DNA of 64,000 nt from contig CM077116.1 of the NCBI GenBank assembly GCA_039619475.1, positions 202,825,117 through 202,889,116 on the forward strand, written 5' to 3'. Each line of letters starts with the position of its first letter. Positions within the stretch are counted from its first letter, which is position 1. The translations under genes were made by a program, and so were the position numbers. Source of the DNA: Icerya purchasi (Eukaryota; Arthropoda; Insecta; Hemiptera; Monophlebidae). The notes beneath the pieces are model-generated. The model saw nothing but the letters and a program-made list of their open reading frames with translations, did no database searches and was not told the origin of the DNA. This document shows positions 1 through 12,459 of the stretch, one piece after another.

Positions 1-158
1 AATATTTATCAAAGTATAGTACACTAAAATCATCAATATTTATTTTAAATTTTTGTTTTTTTTTTCAGATTTTTGTGTATTTATAATAACTATTTCAGTT
101 CTAATAGAGGGGGGGGGGGGGGGGTTAACCCCCAAAACCTCCCTTGGTCACGGCCTTG
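1..158 (+). mobile_element. hAT-type miniature element, right part only
   Basis: The first 158 bases match the right end of the complete element at 23923-24352: an AT-rich stretch, a T-run, then a G-run followed by GTTAACCCCC, a short C-rich stretch and the terminal CACGGCCTTG. The left part lies outside the window, so this copy's target duplication cannot be tested. The G-run here is about 16 bases against about 7 in the 24.3-kb copy. Classification rests on the 8-bp duplications of the other two copies. No coding capacity. Confidence 0.75.
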
Positions 159-231
159 CTCACCACTGATCGAATTTGAATATTACTCCTGAGCCAATAT
201 TCAGCTATATATACAGTACCGAAAGAAGCGT

Positions 232-762
232 CATTTTAGATTGGTCTATCCGCGTTATCAGTCAAAAATATTTACATTAAAAATGATAAAATGAAATATG
301 TTTTTAAAGAAAAGGTACCGACTTCAAGATTCACTCTAAAAATTTAATCAAAAGTACTAAAAAATAAAAAATAATTATTCAGTAAAAAATAATATATATT
401 TTAAAAGGATATTGTGGCGATTCTTAAACAACATTACTTTTTGGAGTTGGCACCAAATTCACGAATTGCAATAAAAAATTAAAAATTACATTAAGCGTTT
501 GTTTTTAATTTTTTCAACATTTGGCTTAAATAAGCGATTTTGCCGTAGTACTCATTAAATTGTTTTAAAATACTGTTGTAATTTGAATTTTGTGCTGACT
601 ACGAAAGATTAATGTTGTTTAAGAATTGCCGTAATTTCTGCATATTACTCTAAAATATATTATTTTTTATGGAATAATCGTTTTTTACTTTTTATAGCAG
701 TTTTATTAAATTTTTACAGTAAATCTTGAAGTTGGTACTTTTTTTTAAAAAAAATATTTTCT
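232..762. repeat. Long-inverted-repeat (foldback-like) element, copy 1
   Basis: The sequence at about 306-436 is the near-perfect reverse complement of about 610-745, giving arms near 130 bp around a spacer of about 170 bp. The inner arm ends read TTCTTAAACAACATTA (421-436) and TAATGTTGTTTAAGAA (610-625). Homology to the second copy near 59.9-60.4 kb extends left of the arms to about 232 (CATTTTAGA..TGG). No open reading frame of note. Outer limits and target duplication are uncertain. It lies next to the hAT miniature element at 1-158. Confidence 0.7.
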
Positions 763-3700
763 CAGGATCACTTACCCCGGGTTATCTTCGATACAATTAT
801 CGTTTCAAAATGAAATTTAAAAAAACCGTATCAAAGATTGAATTTACTCTTAGTCTTTGGACTACTGCTGTATAATTGATAAAAAAAAAAACAAAAGTTG
901 TTAATTTTGTATAAATTTTGTAACGCTCCCGTGCTTTAACGGTGTTTGTCCTGTAACACGCGAATCCGGCTTTCGTTTTTAATTAATATTAAAGATGTTA
1001 TCGCGGATTTTTAATTAATTCAGCAAAGTAGAAGTTCTCCCGAATAAAATAGTACATAGTACTTAACAAAAGTCCCTTACCAAAATGACACCAGGCACAG
1101 GCTTATTCTTTACCAATAATTTCGAAATTATTTAAAGCCCGCAGTAATCGAAGAAACACGTGTTATCACCGAATCGTCGATTTCCGTGAAAAATGCTCAA
1201 CGGTTGAACAAGGAAGTTATTTATAATGCGACAGATGATTAAACATCAGTCGGATAATATGTCAGAATTAAATGCTAGCACAACATTGATAAGGTAACAC
1301 AATTCCGTACCGACATTTTGAAAGTTGGCCTATTGAATAGGGTTATTAAATTGTAAAAATAATCTATAATCATGTTGTTATAGCTCTTGTTCTACCACTG
1401 AGAACTTCTTCGATGAAGAATTAAGTAAATTTATAATTTTTTATCTGCATCACTCTTTAAGAAAACTTATTCGTTCAGTTAAACTATAAAAATGTCATTG
1501 ATGTGCGCGCGCAGATGCTATCAATCAGGGTAGTAGTGAAAAGATGTGCGATACTACACTTCCACCCTAGTCTTCTAGCATGATGGTAGCCACTGTTCAC
1601 ACTAGACTTTTCTTTAATAACCAGCAGGGGTACAACCGAATCAAACAAATGAATAGACCAAGTATAATGAATAATTTCGATCATTCTCTATCGCTAGTTT
1701 AGTTCTTATAAATCACCGGCGCATCTGCTGAAATCCAAATGAATAAATTGGACCAGTTCAAATGTCAACTACTCGGCAGAGATGAGAAGAAAATGCGAAC
1801 CCATTTAGAATGGCCTGTAAAAAATTTAACAAGTCGCATTGTGAATGACTACGATAACGTAGAAAGTATTGCAATTTAATAATTTAATAATTTAATAATT
1901 TAACAATTTAATAATTTAAAAACCAACTGAGGCAACTTTAAAACGCTGATAATACTAATCAGATTTTCTTCAATTTTAAAATGTCATCCATATTACAGTG
2001 TAAATATAGCTCCAAGGTAAAAACGGTAGAATAAGAGGAAATGACGGGGAACGTAAAAATCAAGCTGAGAATAAAGAAGACTCCATAGAAAGAATGGGAT
2101 ATTTGAATAGAACACGATTTCACAAACATAACTGAAAAAAAAAACATTAAACGGTAAAAATTTAAAGAACGAAAGATGAAAGTGAAAACTCAAATTATAA
2201 TTAAACGATAAAAATTTAAAGAACGGAAGACGAAAGTGAACTATAATTATATCGGAGATGGGGAGCTGACGATACGATTGAAATTGGAAGTTGAACGGAA
2301 GGAAAAACCGAATCAGAAAATGAAAAAAGTAAAGATTAGGAGAAAAAAAATATGAGAGGAGTATACGACATCAAGCGATAATCTGCAGTAGAAGCTTACA
2401 ACGGTTACAAACGAGAAGAAATTCGTTTGATAAATCACACCGCTAAAGACTGCACTGAAGAGAATGAATCACGTCGTTGTCGTCAATGCCGGAACGACTA
2501 GGAACCTGTAATTAATATAGAGCGAATTAAAGTGAGCAGTAGTTGTTGGAAAGGGGTAAGAGTTTATAGGACATTTTCGGAGAAATAAGAAACCTGTTAC
2601 TACTGTGGAAAGCGAGAAGAAGTGAATCACGCAGAAGATTCTCACGCGAGATTTGGCGGTAAATAAATAAAGTGGGTAGGAATCGTGATAATTAAATAGA
2701 TAAAAGAAATTAACGATATCACACAACGTACCAGTAACACCACGCGACTTTATTAAACGGTTAATTTAAATATTGTCTACCGTCGGAACGAAAAATACAG
2801 TGCAAAAAAGAAAATTGGGAAAAATTCGATGCTTCGGTGGACAACAGAGTACATTGAAAAGGCAAATTGCGATAGAGAATAAAAAAGGGGTTACCAAAAG
2901 CTCGAGCTAAATGAATTCCGAGAATTTTTTTTTTCGAATTTTGCTATCTCGAGATATTAGCTCTAAAAGTACCGGCCATAAAGAAATGTAACAGACTATG
3001 TGATCTGATGAAATTCCCAAATCGTAATGTTTTCTACACACTGAAATTTATCAAGGGATAAAAAGTTGTCGTCTGATGAATTGGCGCGAAATTTTCTCTC
3101 ATTTAAAATAAGACATGTTGCGGATTATTTGCAACTCGAACATTATCGCGAACATCATAAGATGCCGAAGTTTGGAAAAGAGTTGAAGTAACAAAGATGT
3201 AAGGGGTTAAAACGAATAAAAACAAAACAGAAAATGATACAAACAATGAAACGTGTGCGTAGTCAAGATCGTAATTTATTTTTGTTTTTTTCTGAACGAA
3301 GATTTGCAATGAACTGTACCAGCTCTGGCCGGTTATACGGGGAAAACTCTATGAACTCTACAGAGAAGGAACTCTGGTTATGGCGGAAAAAGAAACGAAC
3401 CATGAACGAATCTTTCAAGTGTATCAAAGAAAGATCGCGCTGCATATTCAAGAATCGGCTACGTTAATCTTAAATAGTAGACGGTGCGATTAAGAGACTA
3501 GAAGCAGAACGTCGATATAAACAAAGCACTCTGAAAACGCAATTACTTACGAAAACCATTAATAATCTCAATTGTCGTTAATGCGGCATGTGGAGCAGAC
3601 GATTAATGCGGAAACCGGTTCAATCCGTTGAAATGTTCTAAGAGAAGAAGAAAATCTTCCATATAGCACTGACAAACATGTTTCCTCGATGAACGAATTT

Positions 3701-4480
3701 TGGAACTATTCGAAATTGACCTAAATGAGATATGCAACTAGGAGGAATAGCTGCTAATACCGCGAGACAAGGGTAATGTAGAAAAGGATTTCGGCATGCA
3801 GTTCATTCATTTCTTCTCGAGCATTTTACCGAACCCAAAGGAACCGGAAGGGTTTACGAAAAGTGATATACGGATTGTATCAGGATAAGGTGATTGATCA
3901 AATGAAAAGGCAGCTCTTTAGACGCAGATGAACGCAAGGGATAGACTGTGTTATAAAAAGTCGTACGATCCGAGGTAAAAGGACGACTAAATAAAATTCG
4001 CATCGCAGGTTAATTTCCCTAACAAACGGATCGTATAAACAAAAGGAGAGGAAAATTCGTATAGAAAATGAAGCAACCGAAGGCGGATATCACGAAGTTG
4101 TTGATGTAAGTAATTTTTTGTACCTCTACGTATTATATTACGGAAGGAAAAGGAGAACAAGTTAATTACCATCTTCTGTCACTGTTAGTACTCAACTGTT
4201 GTTGTTTAAAGATAGAGAAAGGAAACGACCCGAGGCAATTTTTACAGATATTACGCAGTTTGGGTTTAATAAAAAAAATACTGAACTATCAACGGCAGTT
4301 TGTCATTTTAAATTTTAAGCGATCTTAATTTTTTTCAAATTAACCTATTTAAATATTTCTTCTTTTTTCTTGTTTTGGTTTTCCCCTAGGCTTGCCAATA
4401 ATAGGCGATTACCCATCAATACGTGTAAATAGTAGCAATTAGGAGTCACAAGGAATGGAATCGAACTATAACTCAATAAT
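763..4480. other. Unassigned AT-rich DNA with one simple repeat
   Basis: No gene, RNA or recognised repeat. An 8-bp repeat (AATTTAAT)n with about six units lies near 1873-1920. From about 2020 to 4160 the plus strand is purine-rich. Small ORFs here have no recognisable domain and the amino-acid make-up expected of AT-rich noncoding DNA. Confidence 0.5.
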
Positions 4481-4489
4481 TCGCTGAAC

Positions 4490-6130
4490 ATGCTTGAATC
4501 CGCTCTATCCGACAGCCATCTAACCATTTCTTCTTCTAAATCTGCTTCTATGGTTTTCTCCTTTCGTCTATATAATACTTCTTCGATTAATATCTCTTTA
4601 AACAACTTATCCATTCCACTGGTTAGGTCTTTTTGCTATCTTGGGGCTTTTTTCTAGACAGCCGATTATCCTTTCGTGAGCATATTTCTCTTCTTATATA
4701 TTCTTTCTGTCTTAAAAGAACTAATTTATTAAAGGCTCTTTCTCCATTCAAATGGGGCGGCGACCCTAATGTTCTTCTTATTCTCTATAAATAGCTTGAT
4801 TATTGTTCCTTCATTTACGGCAATGCTCCTAAACATCTCCTTTCCAAACTCGATAAAGTCCAGAGTTCATGTCTTCATCTTTGCCTCGGTGTTCTGAAAT
4901 CCTCTTCCATTCCTGCAGGTACTTTCAGAAGCCAACATTCATCCTCTACACATTTGCCGATCCTTCCTCGGGGATCGCTTCATCATAAAACGTCTTCCTA
5001 TTAAGTCCTCTAAATTAGTTTCTGCTTATCCCCCCCCCCCTCTCTGAAAATTCCTATTCGTTCTCATGTTTCTCGGCGTCTTTCTCCCTATTCATCATTT
5101 ATCTATACATATCATAAACTCCAGCTCTTTACATTCAGTTTTTCAGATTTTTTATATCCTCCTAAATTATTTTTCCTTCCTTCTCACACTAAAGGCTTCC
5201 CTCCAATCGCCTCAAGCGAGTTCCTTATTTTCTTTTTCTTCTGTCCTTTTTACGGATGGTTTCAAGAGCGATGAGGGCGTCGAGGCTTCCTTCCTTGTTT
5301 CTTCCCTTCGGCACTACGAACTTTATAAAGGTTCCTTCTATCTGTTCTATTTTTACTGCAGAATCGTATGCAATACTTCGTGCAGTTCTTTTCATTGCAC
5401 TTTTCTCCTACAATAACAAGTACCTTATCTGTTCCGACTCGATGAGCATCTTGCAAGTGATATCCTCCCCTTTTCCATCCTCTTCATGCGACTACATTAT
5501 CCTTTCTATTCGTTCCTTAATTGCTAACCTTTTCTTAGTTCGTTCCATTCAAATCGAACTTCTTTGGATTCCTAATCGTAGCGGGCAACAGCCTAGTTTT
5601 GCTCATTCTACTTCCTCTAACGGCAAATTTATCAATAAATTGACTGCTAACAATATCCTTCTACGATCTAAGCAAGCACAACTCAAATCATGGTCGGATA
5701 TCTACATTATTTCCTTTTCTAATCCTTATTCTTTTTACAAACTAATACAGCCTCTTCCTTCATTACGGCCCTGGTTTTCCGATTTTCCTGGTCTCAGCCG
5801 TTTCATCATTTCCTCCATAATGCGTCTTCGTTTCAACCATAATTGTCTTATTCCAACTCTTTTTCGTTTTTCTATTGTTTCCTCTCCACTTTGTGTTTTT
5901 CATCTCTTGGATCAGTATTTGTAATACGGATCATATTCTTTTCGAATATTCTTTTCTGCTGCAGGAGCGTTCCTTTCTGTACACTAAGCTCTTACATCTG
6001 GAACTGCCTACTCCTTTTTGTACTTCCTACATACTTTTCTTTCGCCAGGTGTTGTTCAAGAGCAGAGTTTATTTCTTCTATTTCTTTATATATATTAAAG
6101 GTCAAATTTTCTGTTTAGGATTGCATTAAA
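4490..6130 (+). pseudogene. Decayed LINE ORF2: RT thumb, RNase H, C-terminal segment
   Basis: Read across frames, this stretch gives the 3' half of a non-LTR retrotransposon ORF2. First comes an RT thumb region (LDSRLSFREHI, then WGGDPNVLLILY, then LDYCSFIYGNAPKHLLSKLD), about 4640-4870. An RNase H domain follows, with FTDG at about 5250, TAESYAI near 5355 and CSDSMS near 5435 as the expected acidic residues. A C-terminal segment near 5825-6060 (RLRFNHNCL, then a degenerate Cys-rich stretch) is shared with the shorter copies elsewhere in the window. Frames shift at least three times and stops interrupt it. The RNase H domain and thumb suggest the I/R1/LOA group; the clade is uncertain. The 5' end (endonuclease, RT palm) is missing. 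The sense strand is strongly pyrimidine-rich. Confidence 0.75.
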
Positions 6131-7166
6131 GTTTTTATTTTTTTTTCTTTCCAAACGTAATAAAACCGAAAGTATTTAACTGATAATATATTTTTTTTAA
6201 TTCGACCATTTTTTTTAAATTTTAACTATAACTAGTATTCAATACTTGAATAGAACAGAAACAGCTTTTTGTCCTAAATTTCGGGACCCGGACACCGCCC
6301 TTTGTTTACACGGAGATTTAAACTTTTTCCCGGTGCGCGTATGTAACAATTTTTTTCGGAACTATTCTTTCAAATGCTCCGTAACAGTGGATCGTCTTTT
6401 GCGCATAACAACGTTGGTCTGTGTTTGTCTAAAAACTGTTGCCATTACCGTTGCATGGTCGAAAGACAAAAAAAGATTAGTCGAAAAAGAGAAAACACGA
6501 AACATGTGCACAGTTCAGTGAGTTTTATTAGGTTGCTACGGAAAGAAAGCAAAATTTTCATATAGCCCTCCTGTTGGTCTGTCTAATACAAAGGCACGGT
6601 TTGAAAACGTCAGCGCACCTCAATATAATCGTAGTCACTACCATTACCATTACCGGAGTCATGGGCGCATGACCCGTTGCTAGAAAGTTAATGCATAGAA
6701 CTGACTAATATTACACATCCGCGTTAACTTTTCATCCATAATTAGTGAGGCACCTTCAACCGAGGAAAGAAATTATAATAATAATTCGTCCACATTACGC
6801 AACAGGTGCATTCGAAAAAAGGTAGTATGAAACACGGAGAAAATTATTTCGATTTTCTTTCATTATTAAAGACAGTATTACGCTAACTGCAAAGGACAAC
6901 GTCGCCACTTACCTATTTTAAAAGCAAACCGTTTTACCGGTAAAATTTCTCGGCAACCTACAACGAATAAAAATAAACACGAAAAAGACCCTAAAGAGAA
7001 ATATTAAATTTAAAATAGCGGTGAATGTACGCATAATTGTGAGCGAATGCAGGAAGACGTGATTAAAGCAGCCCAGCCGACAATCTGATCAGTCCGAGAA
7101 AACATGTTTTACGACGAATGCGGTGCAGCGTTTGAAATAAGCTTGGAGGAGAAGTTAGAATAGTGG
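6131..7166. other. Unassigned DNA
   Basis: No recognised feature. An ORF of 91 codons at 6246-6521 has no domain I recognise and no convincing coding signature. Confidence 0.4.
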
Positions 7167-7573
7167 CAAGGCGGTGTCCACGGGGGGATTTTAGGGGTTA
7201 ACCCCCTCCCGCGAGAACTGAAATAGTTACTATGAATACATAAAAATCTGAAAAAAATCACAAATTTAAAATAAATATTGATGATTTTTTAGGGTGTTCT
7301 GACAAAAGAAAAAAGAAAAAATATGCTCCATATTTTTAGGTATTTCATTAATATCTTATGCAAAATTTTTTATTACGAGTATAATTAATAACATATGTAA
7401 TTTTTATTAATGTTCATATACGGGGTAATTCATTTATGTATATATAAATCAAAATGATGGGAATGATTAATAGTACGAATATTAGTGAAAAATGTATCGT
7501 TATTTATAAAATAAATATGCGAAGAAAATTTTCAAAACCCCCCCCCCTTTCCAAAATTTTGGGCACGGGCCTG
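7167..7573 (-). mobile_element. hAT-type miniature element, full copy
   Basis: This is the reverse complement of the 23923-24352 element, about 407 bp. On the plus strand it starts CAAGGCGGTGTCCACG and ends GGGCACGGGCCTG. The flanking octamers are AATAGTGG (7159-7166) and AATAGAGG (7574-7581), a target duplication with one mismatch, as expected for hAT. A C-run lies close to one end and a GTTAACCCC motif close to the other. It has no transposase, so it is non-autonomous. Confidence 0.85.
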
Positions 7574-8586
7574 AATAGAGGCATAAAATAATACAGAAAA
7601 CATACATGTACTGTGAATATTATTGACGACGAAGTATGCAAATTGCGCAAGGCTTTAAAGAAAATAAGATGCGCGCGATTTCTGTTGAAAATGTTTAAAA
7701 TCTCACAAATCAAAATTATACTTCGAAGAGGGGCGGAGCTTAATTTCTTTTTCTTTTCGCTCGGTCTTAGCCAAAAATCGGAACAAAATCTTTACTTCAG
7801 GTTAATTGTTTCGCTTATTTCGGTTTTTGCGATGCTATCTAATCTCTCGTTGATTCCGCAGTGCGACGGCACCTGTTTTGCAGCGATTACCAGCAACGGT
7901 AATACAAACAATTGTCTTCTTATTAAACGTTCTGTGTTTGTCGTTTCCTTCCTCCCTAAAACCAGTTTAGACAATGCCGCCAAAGAATCTGTTAATATTT
8001 TAACAATACGAAAATCTTTTAGTGTATTCTAAGCATTTTAACATGATGGCGATATGAATGAAAACTCAGCACATGTTAAACAGAAGGCTTAAGTTTCGGT
8101 TGACACGATAGAATGCTACCGTAAACCTATTTTTCGACATATCTGTCAGGGTATAGAACTTGCCAATTATCAAAATCGGGGGAATTTTTACTATCTTTGA
8201 TAATACGAATTTGTCACATATGGAGAATTAATATTGACGAATTCTTTCGAGTCTACTGAAATTCCGCACAACCGCATTTTTGAAAATCGACTGCACGTTC
8301 TTCGAATATTTATTAAAACCTATAAAATTATCGGAAGAAATTGGAATTCAAGAGGCTAGCTCTCTAGTGTAGGTATGTTAATTCGATGATATTCTTACCA
8401 CTGTAATAACTCAGAAATAACTGTAGATGATTGGTTTTGGTTCCTTAAGTGTAAAACAAATTTATCGTATGAACAGAAAAGTACATGCGTACATCTGGAT
8501 GCGTATCTAAAGAAAAGATCGATAGAAACTCAAAAATGACAAAGCATCGGGCGAAGATAGTCGAATTATGGATATACGCTACCGGC

Positions 8587-8588
<2 letters not shown>
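7574..8588. other. Unassigned DNA with an uncharacterised 139-codon ORF
   Basis: A plus-strand ORF at 7613-8032 is the longest here. I see no domain, splice context or homologous family, and its start overlaps AT-rich repeat flank. It is probably chance. No other feature. Confidence 0.35.
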
Positions 8589-8619
<31 letters not shown>

Positions 8620-9200
8620 GGCTCGCTAACCAAGAGCATTGATCCATGTCTACATATATATATATATATATATATATTTTTTTATTTTTTTTTTTAAATA
8701 ACTTAAATTTTAATGCTATTCGCTATTGAGTAAAGGAAGGATGCAATTATTGGAAAAATGGCCTGGTTTGCGAACGACAGTATCGACGAAATATTGTAAG
8801 GTGCGGGAGCATTGAGTTGTAGTAAATTAGAGTATAGTACGGATTGTTCATTGAATAATGCCGAGCACTCAAAAAACACATGATTAGCGTCGCAGATGTA
8901 ATTATTCCCTGGTAGGTGAAGAGGACAAAGAGGAGATAAAGACGGAAAAAACCGGTGTCGTGAATCGGGAAGGAGTGAATGGTTAAATCGAAGACGACAT
9001 ATGGATACAATGGAGTTACGTTGAAGAACTTGACAGCTATGGAACCATGGTTTACGAGGAATGGAAGGTTGAATAGAAAGATAGAAGGAATGCGGATTGG
9101 AAAACGATCGGGTATACATGTCGGACCAAAATTTTGAGTGTAATTTTTTTGAGAAAGAAAGAATATTGTTGGCTGGAACCGGCGATGTTACTCTACTAAA
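8589..9200 (-). mobile_element. LINE 3' end with poly(A), minus strand
   Basis: A minus-strand reading frame from about 9200 to 8703 carries the same C-terminal segment as the 4.5-6.1 kb LINE: PVPANNILSFSKKLHSKFWS, RLRFNHSLL, then SPLCPLHLPGNNYICDANHVF, FECSALFNEQ and APAPYNISSIL. The Cys and His spacing suggests a zinc-binding segment. The 3' UTR ends TTAGCGAGCCC on the minus strand and runs into a poly(A) tail (30 T on the plus strand, 8589-8618). A (TA)n and T-rich stretch at about 8655-8697 lies inside the 3' UTR. This is a 5'-truncated copy and its reading frame is the best preserved of the family here. Confidence 0.82.
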
Positions 9201-9639
9201 GTTATATTATTAACTGGACAAGTATCTCTTTGCCATGCTTCATAAAAATTGAAGACAAAACCGATCTTAGTCGTTTTCGTGTGATCTAAAGTACTGCCGA
9301 AAACATTCCAACGTTAAGCGGAAGAACAATTAGACACATATACATCAGACTCACTTCCGCGCTCATACAATGAACAAATAATACGTTTTTTTTTTTTATT
9401 TAGTTTCTCATCTACCTTAAACTTGAGAGAAAAATGGATTTTTTGTAACTATTTTTTTGGTTTATTCCGAAGCAGCAAACGACTCGGTAGTTGATACATT
9501 AATACAAATCATAGGAGAACTCGAATTAGATAATAAAATAATTATTCAACACATACGTTAAAATCGAGGTTAGTAACATTCAAAAATGAAATTTCAAATT
9601 CAGAAACAGGCGTTATAAAATATGACGGACTTTTAACTT
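9201..9639. other. Unassigned AT-rich DNA
   Basis: No gene or repeat recognised. Confidence 0.4.
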
Positions 9640-10090
9640 TATTCTTCGGTCATCAAAAATTTGCCTCCAATGATGCCAAAAAAAAATGAATATTGAAAAT
9701 TTCGACAAAATGAAGTAATCATGGATGATAATAAAAATAAAGAAATACGAATCGAATATCTGGCATTTGCAGATGATCTAGTGATCTTGTCCAACTTTCT
9801 AAAGACAAAAAATGACAAATAAAAACCATTCAAGTATAAAGAGAACTTCCCATTCAAAAATAAAAGAAAGTAGTTTATGCTTAGTTAGTAATTGTTTGCG
9901 GTAATAAAATAAGGAAAATAGAACAATTTAAATGTTTAAGAGAACACAAATCGAAGTCTATATATCTGAAAAAACACCTGATGGAAATTGCGTATCGATT
10001 GACAAATGAATTTTTTATAATCTAATGTGGAGAAGTCGGGTGGCAATTTTTCCGAAAGAAATGACTTGCGTACAAATAAAAAGAGGTAGA
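9640..10090 (+). pseudogene. LINE reverse transcriptase fragment with FADD motif
   Basis: The plus-strand frame around 9720-9800 reads KEIRIEYLAFADDLVILSN, a clear RT palm motif (FADD). Upstream, weak similarity to the RT segment preceding it is visible. Downstream (about 9920-10010) broken frames give a KIEQFKCLREH-like stretch and MEIAYRLTNEFF, as in the post-catalytic part of many insect LINE RTs. Stops follow within 20 codons of the FADD box. The clade cannot be set from this fragment. Confidence 0.65.
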
Positions 10091-10383
10091 TCAAAGCATT
10101 AAAAATCAAGAAAAGAAAAATAGTAAAAAAAAATATTAGTAGCTTCGTAATAACAGTAAACCGCGTGTATGTTGAAAAAATAACAAAGAAAATCAGGCAG
10201 AGAAGGATCGCGTCGTACAATCGTATCGACTTCACGCTTAACGTTTTCAAATTCGAAAAGACACAAGAAGGAATCAGTTTGAAGAAACCAAACGATAGTG
10301 CATACAAAACATTCAAAAACGCAACACAAAAAAATAAGAAAGAAAACGATATAGGAAATAACTCTTACACAGCGTATGCAAAA

Positions 10384-10818
10384 AATTTTAGTCGGATATC
10401 TTCCTCCTTTACCAATGATCGTTCCTTCTACCTCCCAATTCAACTTAACCTTCCTGCTAATCCTCAGTAATCTTAGGAGTTCCCTTTTCTTCCACGTTCT
10501 GTTATTGTTCCTATTATTCGCCTGCGCTTCAATCACACTTTATCGTCCTCTTCGCGCTTTCGTCTCTCGTTCGTTTCTTCTCCTTATTGCCCACTACATC
10601 TTAACGAAGCAGTTGTCTGCGATGCTGATCACATTTTTTTCCCAGTATTCTGCTCTTTCTGCGGAACGTTCACTCCTCTTAAAATTAAGCCTTTCTGCTC
10701 CCTATTGTGCTATATCCTGTCCTTTTCTTCTCAGTCTGTTGTTCCTGCCATTGGTTCCTTCTTCTTCCTTTCGTTTCTGGGTGAGGTCCTTGGTCGACGA
10801 GCCCCCCAAAAAAAAAGA
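10384..10818 (+). mobile_element. LINE 3' end (same family as 8.6 kb), plus strand
   Basis: This matches the C-terminal segment and 3' UTR of the RNase H LINE family: RLRFNHTL-like residues near 10520, a CDADHIFF-like stretch near 10620, then SALSAERSLLLKLSLSAPYC. It ends GGTCGACGAGCCCCCC followed by an A-run at about 10807-10817. It is 5'-truncated and frameshifted. The 3' terminus matches the copies at 15.0 and 8.6 kb. Confidence 0.78.
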
Positions 10819-10894
10819 TGGACGGAAAAGAGTAAGGAAAATGAAAGAATAATTGAAAAGACGGTTGAAATTGCGTGTTCTATGGATGGTCGAA

Positions 10895-10998
10895 AAGAGA
10901 AAAATAAGAAAAAAAATAAGAAGAAAATAAGAAGAAAATAAGAAGAAAATAAGAAGAAAATAAGAAGAAAAAAAGAAGAAAATAAGAAGAAAAAAACT
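10895..10998 (+). repeat. 11-bp purine tandem repeat
   Basis: A tandem array with period 11, unit AAGAAGAAAAT, with about eight imperfect copies, all purine plus T. It follows the LINE 3' end closely, so it may have grown from the poly(A)-adjacent sequence. Confidence 0.8.
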
Positions 10999-12459
10999 AA
11001 CAATAAAGTATAGACGCGTCAATCAGAAATTAACTTTTTCGTATCGGGATCTGGTAATGAAATTACTTTATACCACTTGGAATGTTTTCGTGTTAATTAT
11101 TATTATTTTTTTAATTTAACCAAAAAGCGGCAAAAATGTAGTGCGACACTTTTTCTACCACCATCATCCGGTTTACTAGCAATATCAGTTCAATTTCGAA
11201 TTTGTACACACCTTTCTTTCCCCGAAAGCTTACAATTTAATTCTGACTAATTCCCATATAGTCTTAATTATTTAAATTAATCGGCTGGACTCTTAAAGAT
11301 CCTGTGATAGTACTATTTTTAGTTTGGTACGAATCAAACGGGTAACTCTAGAGAGTATAAAATATTTCATCGAATCTTATAATTCTGAAAAAATTAATGC
11401 AAAGTCCGCAGTCGGAGATTAATCACAACCGAAATTAATAGAATAACAGACAATTTTGGTCATTTCTAATATACGATGAAGAACCTGTGTTCTATTTATG
11501 GTAACCGTAATATAATATGTAAAATTCATTTGTGATTTTTGGCTAAAGCTTTTTCTTTATCACCGAATCTTCCTGAATCCTTTATAACGCACCGCTCCAA
11601 AATGTATTTTAGTTTTAGTTGCTGTTTCCTTTTTCCTACTTTTGGGATTTTTTTAATCGTTTGATTTTAACGATTAACGAAATCGAAGATATTGTTACAC
11701 TTTTAACCTGGCAAAACGATAAAATAAGTACTAATCTATCATATCCTAAGCGGCTATACAACGATAATTCACCGTAGGTAATTCTTTTTTATCAACTATA
11801 ACGATCGCTGTCAGAGCGATAAGCCTTAAAATTCGCAAACGTTCCGATGATATTTCTTCGCGAATGTCAAGTCGACTTCTCTTCTGTAGGTTACAGGAAA
11901 GAAGGTGAAAAGAATATTTTTCCCTTCAACCGGTTTTTGAGAAATGCTCGAAATTAGTTTTCAAAAAAGCTGACAAGAGAATATTTAAAATTGTACTGAA
12001 TTTTCTTATAATGTAAATGGTCTAAATGAACTAAAAGTATGCGTGAAAATTAAAAAATAATCATATTCATTACTTTTGGAAAATATAATTAGACAGTGTC
12101 ATTTTTTATACCAATGTCAAAAAAACTTAAGTCACTGATTAAATATTTTACTATTGCATTAATACTGAAAATTTTAACTAATTGTTTGTTCGGTTTTTGT
12201 TGCGATATGAAAAGCGCCGAATTTTTAATATAGATTTTACTGAAGCAAGTATAATAATACATATTATGAATTTTAAAACTGAATCACTATTTTTTTTTTT
12301 TCGATCGCGAATGTTTATACATACATACATATGTAATATATATATATATACATAGATAGACTTTTTTAAAACCGGTTGGCTCATATCGAGGTGAAACTAA
12401 TAAAGTATTTAACTAAAAGTTAATACCGCGATCTAGAATATGTCTGCATAAATATAAAT
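10999..12459. other. Unassigned AT-rich DNA
   Basis: Nothing recognised beyond short poly(T) and a (TA)n stretch near 12335-12352. Confidence 0.4.

Noticed and set aside
7613..8032. 139-codon plus-strand ORF
   Set aside because: No domain, no start context, no homologue recognised; not called a gene.
10702..11022. ORFs rich in Phe, Leu and Ser on the minus strand
   Set aside because: They are the antisense of the 11-bp purine tandem repeat.
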